Source of the DNA: Bacillota bacterium
Lineage (GTDB): Bacteria > Bacillota > UBA4882 > UBA8346
Reading direction: 5' to 3'
DNA length: 13,154 bases
Assembly: GCA_023415835.1 (NCBI GenBank)
Contig: JAEZJK010000088.1
Location: 1 to 13,154 of the forward strand
The position numbers and the translations under genes are program-made. Every line of letters starts with the position of its first letter. The first letter of the stretch is position 1. The notes under the pieces were generated by a model, which did not search any database, was not told where the DNA came from, and saw nothing but the letters and a program-made list of their open reading frames with translations. Positions 6,891 through 13,144 of the stretch are shown in pieces.

Positions 6891-6913
6891 TGGATTAAAA
6901 ATCGCCTCCAATG
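6888..6913 (-). promoter_or_regulatory. Small hairpin enclosing a GGAGG
   Basis: CATTGGA (6888-6894) and TCCAATG (6907-6913) are perfect 7-bp inverted arms with a 12-base loop; in the minus-strand RNA GGAGG overlaps the arm and loop. This could gate translation of the small leader ORF, but nothing beyond the pairing supports that. Confidence 0.25.
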
Positions 6914-6930
6914 CTCATAAAACTTAAGCA

Positions 6931-6966
6931 ATAAAAAATACCCCTTTAACTAGTAATGGGGTATTT
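6931..6966 (-). terminator. Second rho-independent terminator downstream of the AAA operon
   Basis: A 9-bp perfect stem (AAATACCCC / GGGGTATTT) with a 13-base loop is followed on the minus strand by a T tract (the A run at 6933-6938). No gene lies between it and the hairpin at 7081-7125, so it looks like a backup terminator for the long operon to the right. Confidence 0.68.
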
Positions 6967-7080
6967 AAAAAAGGCGCAAAACAACTGCAAAGCCGTGTTA
7001 ATGCTATACTCATTCCTTTTCATTAAGTGGCGTAATATTAAACCAAAACTTAATAAAATGCCCGACTCCACAAAGGGAAT

Positions 7081-7125
7081 AAAAAAGTACAGTACGATAA
7101 ACTCAAGTCGAGTATTGTGCTGTAC
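7081..7125 (-). terminator. First rho-independent terminator of the AAA operon
   Basis: A long imperfect stem pairs 7087-7104 with 7110-7125 (outer GTACAG/CTGTAC, inner ACTC/GAGT, with G-U pairs and a small bulge). On the minus strand it is followed by T6. The stretch 7126-7277 between it and the last small gene shows nothing else I can support. Confidence 0.7.
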
Positions 7126-7277
7126 CGAACTTTACCTATTATTTAGGTGAGGATTGCCCTTTTAGGTAGAGTATCCCTGTAACTGACTCGCTTTTTACAA
7201 AAAAAATGTACAATAAATACCGATTTAAAAAACTTCAGATAATGAAGGAACGATGATAATGCTAGATATTATCGGGT

Positions 7278-7451
7278 TCATAATCCATCATTCCCAGAAA
7301 TATTATAATTAAAAATAATTGCAAAAAGCCCCCGCTCTTTCCCAAAAAAAGGATAGATTCTCAAGTTGTTACGATTTAATTTACTTCCGCATTGTCGACA
7401 AAATCTTGCCCTATCTTCGTTATTACAACTACATTCGAAGCACTGTCTCAA
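7278..7451 (-). CDS. Small zinc-ribbon protein with a TTG start
   Basis: A 57-aa protein read from a TTG at 7451, with GGAGG five bases upstream (7461-7457). Its first 25 residues are a zinc ribbon: C4-x2-C7 and C18-x2-C21, with FCRQCGSKL closing it. The spacing and positions match the zinc ribbon that opens the RDD protein in the same operon (C4, C7, C18, C21; YCTLCGTKL), so the two are probably related by duplication. The other 32 residues are basic and aromatic with no recognised domain, and end in TGA. It follows the DUF1257 gene by 65 bp and is the last gene before the operon terminators. It could be a functional small partner or a truncated copy of the RDD gene's 5' end. Role unknown. 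Confidence 0.6.
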   Translation of the reverse strand: MRQCFECSCNNEDRARFCRQCGSKLNRNNLRIYPFFGKERGLFAIIFNYNISGNDGL

Positions 7452-7516
7452 AATTTCCTCCGTTTGTTATAGGTCACAACTGAATCGTTGACATCAAGCT
7501 TTTGTTCTTCATCTGA

Positions 7517-8044
7517 TTAGTCGCCAATGCTAAGGGTCACTACAATGGAGTTGTCATCCAAAATTTCTTCATTCTCAATGGTCATGTTCGCCGCAACGGC
7601 TTTTTGTTTCAAGTTGTAATATGTAAGAGCCTGAACGTTTTTCCTATATTCGATATCCAGGGAAGCTAATTTCCCATAGAGCAATCTCAAGTCAGAATCT
7701 TCGGCGATCTCCACCTGATAAATCCCGGTTGCATCTGGGTAAAACCTTAATGGAAAACCGTTGACCTTACAACGAAGTTCCTGTTTCGACTGCTGAATTT
7801 CATCGACTCCGAAGTCTTCAAGTGTTTTGACTAACAGGGCGGAATCTCGGAAGTTCGTCGGATATGAGCGGAGTTCTTTGGTATTAACCGAGTTTTTTAA
7901 GGAGGTCTTGACTTTGGAAGTTTGTTTTCTCTTTTTTTTTGTCTTATTTTTCGCAGCAGTATCTAACCATTTTGCAAACCCCTCCGCACTCATGACCACA
8001 CCAAGCACTAGTACTACCGGTAAAAGAACGATGCTACAAGACAT
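7517..8044 (-). CDS. DUF1257 (Ycf35-like) protein with N-terminal membrane segment
   Basis: A 175-aa protein. The C-terminal 115 residues fit DUF1257, the family of plastid/cyanobacterial Ycf35: FRDSALLVKTLEDFGV, a KVNGFPLRFYPDATG strand region, then a YYNLKQKAVAANMTIENEEI helix and strand and an acidic end. Ordinary DUF1257 proteins begin directly with the domain. This one adds about 60 residues: a hydrophobic segment (residues 4-19, SIVLLPVVLVLGVVMS) followed by a very basic stretch with KNKTKKKRK, so it is probably membrane-anchored with the domain in the cytosol. I chose the ATG at 8044, with AGGAG about eight bases upstream. It lies one base past the radical SAM stop, so the two are translationally coupled. 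An earlier in-frame ATG at 8068 has no good ribosome site. DUF1257 has no known activity. Confidence 0.78.
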   Translation of the reverse strand: MSCSIVLLPVVLVLGVVMSAEGFAKWLDTAAKNKTKKKRKQTSKVKTSLKNSVNTKELRSYPTNFRDSALLVKTLEDFGVDEIQQSKQELRCKVNGFPLRFYPDATGIYQVEIAEDSDLRLLYGKLASLDIEYRKNVQALTYYNLKQKAVAANMTIENEEILDDNSIVVTLSIGD

Positions 8045-8045
8045 G

Positions 8046-8668
8046 TCATCCTCTCCTTTGGGGGGCATATGCCAGATTAAGCTCTACAATTAATCGATCT
8101 AGGTCTTTTTTCACCGCCATCCCATTAATGAGGACGGACCCGTCTTCCCGCAACCGAATCTCCAGTTGATTGCGATATTGGGAAAGAGTATTCTTAAGAT
8201 CTTCATATCTTGAAGTCAGAAAATGAAAGCGTTGGTTGGATGAACCGGCCCAAGGCCGGCTATAATCCTCCAATTCAGCTCGAAACGGGCCGTCAATTAA
8301 AAGATCGGTAGCTCTCAACAATGCCGACCAATCCGGGCGTCCGGCAGCCAAAAGGTCTTCTAGCATATAGCCGGTAAATGTAATCACCGACAACCCGCTT
8401 TCTTGTACAAGTTTGGCCAAACCAGCTAATGCTTCCGCTTGAGCAAACGGTTCGCCCCCAAAAAGGTTACGCCTTCCAAAACCGGATTTGTCAGGATCCG
8501 GGCGGCCAAGTCGTCAATCTCATATTCCCTACCGCCCTCCATCTCCCAGGTATCTGGGGCAAAGCAACCCGGACAGCGGATGGGGCATCCCTGAACCCAG
8601 ATGCAAGCCCGTTTTCCCGGCCCCTCAACTTTTGTCTCCGGTAAAAACCGGTAGACTCGTAATTTCAC
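8046..8668 (-). CDS. Radical SAM (NrdG-like, single 4Fe-4S) protein, frameshifted
   Basis: Read with one base restored, this is a 207-aa radical SAM protein resembling the activases of anaerobic ribonucleotide reductase and pyruvate formate-lyase. The SAM-cluster motif is CPIRCPGC (Cys at 28, 32, 35), after GPGKRACIWVQG. The GGEPF motif that binds SAM is split by the break. The GTG start at 8668 has GGAGGAG eight bases upstream. The zero frame runs to a TAG at 8426-8428; the remainder is open in the -1 frame down to the TGA at 8046. The junction is in the run TTTTTGGGGG (8455-8464): one extra G, or a -1 slip, restores FLGGEPFAQAEAL. It may be a sequencing error, a true mutation or programmed frameshifting. 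No glycyl-radical enzyme partner is nearby, so the target is unknown. It lies between the RDD-HHH and DUF1257 genes. Confidence 0.85.
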
Positions 8669-8752
8669 AATAAACTCTCCTCCGGGATTTTGATACTTAT
8701 TTATACATTCCAAGATCTCGTCCCTTATAACAATAACTGTAACGAGACAAGA

Positions 8753-9580
8753 TTAAATATCAATAATTCTCCCTTTTAATTCTTTTTTTGCTTTGCCCTC
8801 CTTTTTCGGTTCGGATTTCATGTTTATATTTTTGATGGTTATTAAGGGGCGAATACATTCGGTAATATGGGGTTGCAGTCCGAGCGCCGATGCGAACTCC
8901 TCCAATGAGCCAAACCCGCCTCGTTCAACCCGAAGAATAATAGCCTTTTTTGCAAGAACCGGGCCAACCCCAGGTAGATTGGCCAACTGTTCTTCTGTGC
9001 ATGAATTAATATTGATCTTGGGGAGCGCCTTGTTTAATGATTGACTAGATAGTTTAGGCGAGCGATCATTAAGCCTTTTCTGGTTGGAACCGAAGCCTAT
9101 TATTGATTCTTTACGAACCACTACTGTATTAACAATTAAATCATGCAACGCTTGTTTTTTTGCGATAAAAACAGGCAATAAATAGCCAATCACAGAAGCT
9201 CCCGACAAATATTTAGAAATATTCCTCAACAGTGAACGCAAAAAACCGATCCGCTGAAAATTCTGGTCGACAACTACAATCCTCATCGCTTTTTTCCCTA
9301 ATGTAGCTTGTATTGGTGAACATTCCATTAATATATTGTAAAAAAAATTAACCCCAACTATTGGTATGACTATCCATCCAGGTGGTTCCTTCTCTCCATA
9401 GATATATGTACCAACTGTAACGATGGTCATGAATACAATTATAAAATCAATAATATAAGCTAATACTCTTCTCCAGAAACCACTAAAGATTACTCCTTCT
9501 GAAGTTAATTTAGTTCCACATAGCGTACAATACTTGGATCTATCATCATTAGCAGAACCACATTGATGGCACTCAATCAT
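8753..9580 (-). CDS. Zinc-ribbon / RDD membrane / helix-hairpin-helix fusion protein
   Basis: A 275-aa three-part protein. Residues 1-25 are a zinc ribbon (C4, C7, C18, C21). Residues about 30-158 are an RDD-family membrane domain: FWRRVLAYIIDFIIVF with the Arg and Asp typical of RDD, a second helix (about 68-86), the ATLGKKAMRIVVVD motif and a third hydrophobic segment (about 125-141), ending in HDLIVNTVVVRK. After a polar linker, residues about 188-248 form a ComEA-like helix-hairpin-helix: INSCTEEQLANLPGVGPVLA, then ALGLQPHITECIRPLI. A basic tail follows. HHH units usually bind DNA, or serve as protein modules in some contexts. Together this is an inner-membrane protein with cytosolic zinc and HHH parts. 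GGAGG lies six bases before the ATG. It follows DUF2997 by 30 bp; its job in the cluster is unknown. Confidence 0.85.
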   Translation of the reverse strand: MIECHQCGSANDDRSKYCTLCGTKLTSEGVIFSGFWRRVLAYIIDFIIVFMTIVTVGTYIYGEKEPPGWIVIPIVGVNFFYNILMECSPIQATLGKKAMRIVVVDQNFQRIGFLRSLLRNISKYLSGASVIGYLLPVFIAKKQALHDLIVNTVVVRKESIIGFGSNQKRLNDRSPKLSSQSLNKALPKININSCTEEQLANLPGVGPVLAKKAIILRVERGGFGSLEEFASALGLQPHITECIRPLITIKNINMKSEPKKEGKAKKELKGRIIDI

Positions 9581-9610
9581 GATTTTCCTCCGGATGTCCT
9601 TTAAAGACGA

Positions 9611-9829
9611 TTATTCAATCTTATTTTGTTGAATGACTTTTCCCTTAATATCGACAATTTGTTCCTCTGTTTGATAATATTCATCGGTATACTCCGAGTT
9701 TACTGTTTTAGCTTGTAATATTTCCTCAATTACTTTAAGATAATTGTTACACTTTTTCCCTTTAATCCCATGAGTTTCAGCTTGCACCGTACCATCGGGA
9801 AAAATGCGGACGCTAATTGTTTTACCCAT
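9611..9829 (-). CDS. DUF2997 protein
   Basis: A 72-aa protein matching DUF2997: MGKTISVRIFPDGTVQAETH, then GIKGKKCNNYLKVIEEIL and a downstream EYTDEYY. The family is a small beta-rich protein with a conserved central GxKGxxC segment, present here with Cys27. It regularly accompanies Ycf46-type ATPases and DUF1257 proteins, and no activity is known. It begins 14 bases after the AAA ATPase stop, with AGGAGGAG as ribosome site, so the pair is almost certainly co-expressed. A role as an adaptor or substrate of the ATPase is inference only. Confidence 0.85.
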   Translation of the reverse strand: MGKTISVRIFPDGTVQAETHGIKGKKCNNYLKVIEEILQAKTVNSEYTDEYYQTEEQIVDIKGKVIQQNKIE

Positions 9830-9843
9830 ATTAGCTCCTCCTT

Positions 9844-11517
9844 TTAAAAATCAACCGCTCGGCCACCGCGGGCAAGCCGAATCTCATCCGGCGAGTTCGC
9901 CGATTTATTATTGTATTGCTTCCGGTCCTGCTGCGCAGTGGCTGAAACCGCCCGAAGGTTGGCCCAATCCCTGATGGCGCAGATCTGTTCTGCTTGAGTA
10001 ACCGACAGGGGAACCGTGTTGTTAATGGAAAGTAAGAAGTCTTCCGCGCAGATATCCCTTTTCCCCGCAAATGCTTCAATTAGACCGGTAATGACAGCCT
10101 GTTCAATCTCAGCTCCGGAAAAGCCTTCTGTTAAACTTGCTAAATCTTGAAACAATTCATCCCTGAGTTTTAAATTGCCGATAATCTTGGAATCTTTCAA
10201 GCGTTTGGTCAAATGTAGTCTGAATATTTCTACTCTTTCCTGATGTGTGGGGAGGTCAACGAAGAAAATTTCGTCAAAGCGGCCCTTACGCAGAAATTCA
10301 GGTGGCAGAGAATGAATATTATTAGCGGTCGCCGCCACAAAAACCGGCTTGGTCTTCTCCTGCATCCAAGTAAGAAAAGTCCCGAATACCCGGCTAGAAG
10401 TGCCGCTATCGCCTGAGGATCCAACCCCGCTAAAACCCTTTTCGATCTCATCGATCCATAAAATTGCCGGGGAAACCGCTTCCACGGTTTTAATGGCTCG
10501 GCGCATATTATCTTCGCTGCTACCGACAATTCCGCTGAAAATTTTACCGATGTCCAAGCGAAGCAGCGGTAATTGCCAGAAAGAACTGATAGTCTTAACA
10601 ATCATACTTTTACCGCACCCAGGAACTCCCGTAATTAGAACTCCTTTGGGGGCAGGTATCCCATACTGTTTCGCCGATTCCATCCATGATTGGGTCCGTT
10701 TTTGGAGCCAGTTCTTTAAGTTGTGCAGGCCGCCGACGTCATTCATGTTTAAATCGGATTTAACAATCTCCAAGATCTCTGATTTTTTTACGACTTGGCA
10801 TTTTTCTTCCAAGATTACCTCTAAATCGTTGATACTTAAAGTACCATCGGCCATTGCTTTGGCAAATGCATTCTCCGCTTCATGAAGGGTCAAACCAAGC
10901 GCGGCATTACAAAGATTTTCTCTGTCTTCAGCGGATAGTTCGAAACTGATTCGTTTGGTAGAACGGTTGACATCGATCATCTGATTTAAGACTGCCGTGA
11001 TCTCCGACGCCGAAGGTAGGAAAAAATCTACAATGGTAATGTCGGTTTGGAGATCACAAGGAATGACTACTGAGGGAGCGATTATAATAATATTTTTAGG
11101 TTTGGCTCCTTGTTTGAGGCTTGGCAATATATCACGGATCTTCCTGATTACAGCATAATCAGGATTTCGGCCCGGAACTCCAAAAAAAACATGAAAATCT
11201 TTAAGGGCAAAGATGGCCGGTTCACTGTAATTCTCGATTAAATCTAACACATCCAATGGTTGAGTGGCTTTATTAGTGTTGTGATTGGTGCTATTACTTT
11301 TTTCGGGATTAATACCCTTCCCATCCACCATTCCATTGGTGATACTCCAGGAAAAAACTTTACGGGGAGTTTTAATTAAAGTACTATTTTGGGCAAGGGA
11401 ATGGATAATTGATATAACCCTTTCTTCTTCCCAAGAGGGAATATAGAGGATTGGGAAACGGGCTCTTAGTAAATCGGAAATATTTTTCTCAAATGAACTG
11501 GTATTAGTGTTGTTCAT
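9844..11517 (-). CDS. Ycf46-like AAA+ ATPase
   Basis: A 557-aa AAA+ protein of the Ycf46 type. The N-terminal half (about 1-250) is the Ycf46 non-catalytic region: ISDLLRARFPILYIPSWEEE, a central part with EPAIFALKDFHVFF resembling a degenerate P-loop domain, and a helical region. The C-terminal half is the active AAA+ module: Walker A GVPGCGKS (297-304), Walker B ILWIDE (352-357), sensor-1 Asn near 399-400, and the arginine pair in FLRKGRFDE (R410, R413), with the helical lid after SLTEGFSGAE (about 461-470). Such ATPases remodel proteins as oligomers; substrates of Ycf46 are unknown. I start at the ATG at 11517, with GGAGG nine bases upstream. A longer frame from 11607 lacks a ribosome site and starts with unrelated sequence. 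It is first in the six-gene operon. Confidence 0.92.
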   Translation of the reverse strand: MNNTNTSSFEKNISDLLRARFPILYIPSWEEERVISIIHSLAQNSTLIKTPRKVFSWSITNGMVDGKGINPEKSNSTNHNTNKATQPLDVLDLIENYSEPAIFALKDFHVFFGVPGRNPDYAVIRKIRDILPSLKQGAKPKNIIIIAPSVVIPCDLQTDITIVDFFLPSASEITAVLNQMIDVNRSTKRISFELSAEDRENLCNAALGLTLHEAENAFAKAMADGTLSINDLEVILEEKCQVVKKSEILEIVKSDLNMNDVGGLHNLKNWLQKRTQSWMESAKQYGIPAPKGVLITGVPGCGKSMIVKTISSFWQLPLLRLDIGKIFSGIVGSSEDNMRRAIKTVEAVSPAILWIDEIEKGFSGVGSSGDSGTSSRVFGTFLTWMQEKTKPVFVAATANNIHSLPPEFLRKGRFDEIFFVDLPTHQERVEIFRLHLTKRLKDSKIIGNLKLRDELFQDLASLTEGFSGAEIEQAVITGLIEAFAGKRDICAEDFLLSINNTVPLSVTQAEQICAIRDWANLRAVSATAQQDRKQYNNKSANSPDEIRLARGGRAVDF

Positions 11518-11802
11518 GGTTATTAACCTCCGTATAACAATAGCACAATACCAAATAATTTCGACACCGCCGAGGGAATTCCTGTAAATAATTAAATAAA
11601 AACTCAATCTATAGTAACTCTTATTCTTTTAGGGGTAAAAAAATTTGGGCCACTTAGATCAAATTCAAATCGGTAGGACGGGAGTAAAATAGAAAACAAC
11701 AATAATAAAAGCCCCATATTCACTGTAGGCTTTGAATTCATATTTGATGTCCTAAACCGCACCTAACCTTATTCATGTCCATAAAATATTGCCAAACAAC
11801 AC
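11518..11802 (-). other. Gene-free leader region upstream of the AAA operon
   Basis: About 285 bp with no supportable gene on either strand. It should hold the AAA operon promoter, but I found no convincing -35/-10 pair. A weak AAAGCC/GGCTTT hairpin with a 14-base loop occurs near 11709-11734. No known riboswitch was recognised. Confidence 0.4.
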
Positions 11803-11825
11803 AAAAAACCCAGCTTCAGCTGGGT
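11803..11825 (-). terminator. Terminator of the tRNA pair
   Basis: A perfect 7-bp stem ACCCAGC/GCTGGGT with loop TTCA is followed on the minus strand by T6. It lies ten bases past the CCA end of tRNA-Glu. Confidence 0.85.
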
Positions 11826-11834
11826 AATTAATTT

Positions 11835-11910
11835 TGGTAGTCCCAACGGGATTCGAACCCGTGTCTCCGCCGTGAGAGGGCGGTGTCCTAGGCCTCTAGA
11901 CGATAGGACC
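11835..11910 (-). tRNA. tRNA-Glu (anticodon CTC)
   Basis: A 76-base cloverleaf including an encoded CCA. The acceptor arm begins GGTCCTA and pairs with TGGGACT, then discriminator A. The anticodon stem CCGCC/GGCGG holds the loop CTCTCAC, giving anticodon CTC, which reads GAG. The T arm carries GGTTCGAATCC. It is the second gene of a two-tRNA transcript with tRNA-Gln. Confidence 0.95.
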
Positions 11911-11918
11911 AAATAAAT

Positions 11919-12040
11919 AAAGTGTAAAGATAAAAGTGAAAAGGGTAAAACTTATCTGGGTTGAATTCCTTTTTTCCTTATACAATCTATTGATAGTTGC
12001 TTAAAGGTTTCAGGGTTTTATTTTACACTTTACCCTTTTC
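11919..12040. repeat. Purine-rich inverted words between the two tRNAs
   Basis: AAAGTGTAAA (11919-11928) and GAAAAGGGTAAA (11938-11949) both recur inverted as TTTACACTTT (12022-12031) and TTTACCCTTTTC (12029-12040), perfect over 10 and 12 bases. The order is not nested, so only one of the two pairings can form at a time. It may affect folding of the tRNA precursor or be a repeat remnant. Confidence 0.4.
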
Positions 12041-12055
12041 CCTTTAAACTTTTCT

Positions 12056-12129
12056 TGGCTGGGGGAGAAGGACTCGAACCCTCGCCGACAGGGCCAGAAC
12101 CTGCTGTCCTACCACTAGACGATCCCCCA
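12056..12129 (-). tRNA. tRNA-Gln (anticodon CTG)
   Basis: A 74-base cloverleaf with encoded CCA. The acceptor arm TGGGGGA pairs with TCCCCCA, followed by discriminator G; the weak T1-A72 pair is usual for glutamine tRNA. The anticodon stem GCAGG/CCTGT holds TTCTGGC, giving CTG, which reads CAG. It is first after a strong promoter and is followed by tRNA-Glu. Confidence 0.94.
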
Positions 12130-12142
12130 ATGCGCATATAAT

Positions 12143-12172
12143 ATTATACAGTCCCGCTGAACCCGGAGTCAA
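12143..12172 (-). promoter_or_regulatory. Sigma-A promoter of the tRNA pair
   Basis: On the minus strand, TTGACT (12172-12167) and a perfect TATAAT (12148-12143) are separated by 18 bases. The -10 box ends 13 bases before the first base of tRNA-Gln, leaving a short leader. Confidence 0.82.
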
Positions 12173-12206
12173 GCAAAAAATATTAGTAAGTTCAGGACTT
12201 TTTACC

Positions 12207-12698
12207 TTAGCGTAGAAATGCGGCGATTTTCTTCAACAATTCTTCTGATCTGCCGTTATTAATAATTTTTTCACAGCTAAAATTAGGCGCTTCAAATATT
12301 GGATTAATTTTTCGGGCATATTCCAAAGTCACACTACTATTCCGTTCAACAGTTCGTTGTTCAATGATGCGATCATCCGCGTCCACCCAAATAAATTCGG
12401 CAAACGGAAATGTTTTCATCAATATCCGCCGGTGTTTGTTTTTAAAAAGTCCCTGCGCTAACACTATTTTGGGATGCAAACCCAATAACTCTTGCGTTTT
12501 TTCAATAATAGCCTCAAAGTACTTATCTCGCATCGCATTGGTAAAAAACCGGCCTACCGCAATGGATTCCTTCATTTCAGCCGTTAAATCCCGATCCGCA
12601 TCGTAAAAATAGAATCCAAATTCTTTAGCAAATATTTCGGCAATATAGTTTTTGCCAACCCCGGTTTTTCCAAAAAGAATAACTAAGCGTTTTTCCAT
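12207..12698 (-). CDS. Gluconokinase/shikimate-kinase-like P-loop kinase
   Basis: A 163-aa small P-loop kinase. It begins with a strand and a Walker A loop, VILFGKTGVGKNY (residues about 6-18), in which the usual Ser/Thr after GK is Asn. A DxD-type segment, FYDADRDLTAEMKESIAVGR, follows at about residues 31-50, arranged as the DGD...LHP..N..KM..G substrate region of gluconokinases. KIVLAQGLFKNKHRRIL resembles the strand and helix before their lid, and a lid Arg lies in QRTVER. The substrate is probably a small hydroxylated metabolite; gluconate is one possibility. Replacement of the P-loop Ser/Thr removes a Mg ligand, so activity may be altered. The ATG at 12698 has only a weak purine-rich upstream site. 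It follows panD by 74 bp, probably co-transcribed. Confidence 0.7.
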   Translation of the reverse strand: MEKRLVILFGKTGVGKNYIAEIFAKEFGFYFYDADRDLTAEMKESIAVGRFFTNAMRDKYFEAIIEKTQELLGLHPKIVLAQGLFKNKHRRILMKTFPFAEFIWVDADDRIIEQRTVERNSSVTLEYARKINPIFEAPNFSCEKIINNGRSEELLKKIAAFLR

Positions 12699-12772
12699 CG
12701 ATGATTCACTTTCTTCATTAATACGTTATTTCCGGTCTATTATCGTTATAAATCTTTAAAGGCTATCCCGAG

Positions 12773-13144
12773 CTATCTTTCCTGCCCATGTTCCTCACAC
12801 CTGCATATTTCCACAATCTGATTGGAGTCATTGACAAATACAATTTTGGGAAGATGTTTATTAACAACTTCCGAGTCAACCTGGCAATATGCCATGATAA
12901 TCACGTGGTCCCCGACACAGACTAACCTGGCGGCGGCGCCGTTAAGGCATATGACCCCGCTGCCGCGCGGCCCGGCAATACAATAGGTTTCCAAACGATG
13001 GCCGTTATTAATATCCACAATCTGTACCTGTTCGTATTGAATGATCCCCGCCGCTTCCATAAGAACCGGATCAATCGTGACACTTCCGACGTAATTAAGA
13101 TTGGCCTCGGTAACCACAGCCCGGTGTATCTTTGATTTCAACAT
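12773..13144 (-). CDS. panD: Aspartate 1-decarboxylase proenzyme
   Basis: Converts L-aspartate to beta-alanine for pantothenate and coenzyme A synthesis, in the cytosol, as a self-processing pyruvoyl tetramer. The 123-aa length is typical. Start MLKSKIHRAVVTEANLNYVG is followed by the cleavage site Gly20-Ser21 in YVGSVTID, where Ser21 becomes the pyruvoyl group. RLETYCIAGPRGSGVICLNG and GAAARLV, conserved in PanD, are also present. Only ten bases precede the ATG in the window and no ribosome site is visible, so a start a few codons upstream (as in MLRTMLK-type PanD) cannot be excluded. panC and panB, if adjacent, would lie beyond the right edge. Confidence 0.96.
   Translation of the reverse strand: MLKSKIHRAVVTEANLNYVGSVTIDPVLMEAAGIIQYEQVQIVDINNGHRLETYCIAGPRGSGVICLNGAAARLVCVGDHVIIMAYCQVDSEVVNKHLPKIVFVNDSNQIVEICRCEEHGQER

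Noticed and set aside
6956..7150. Plus-strand ORF of 64 codons
   Set aside because: It runs through two minus-strand terminator hairpins, has no ribosome site, and shows no recognisable domain.
8046..8420. Independent gene starting at the ATG at 8420
   Set aside because: The frame extends upstream into GEPFAQAEAL, which completes the radical SAM motif, so it is the second half of one gene.
9831..10079. Minus-strand ORF overlapping the AAA 3' end
   Set aside because: It lies in another frame of the well-supported AAA gene, is rich in Arg and Ser, and has no domain.
11518..11607. Longer N-terminus of the AAA ATPase starting at 11607
   Set aside because: There is no ribosome site, the extra 30 residues do not look like Ycf46, and the ATG at 11517 has a well-placed GGAGG.
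11835..12129. tRNA attachment site of an integrated element
   Set aside because: No integrase and no repeat of a tRNA 3' end elsewhere in the window were found.
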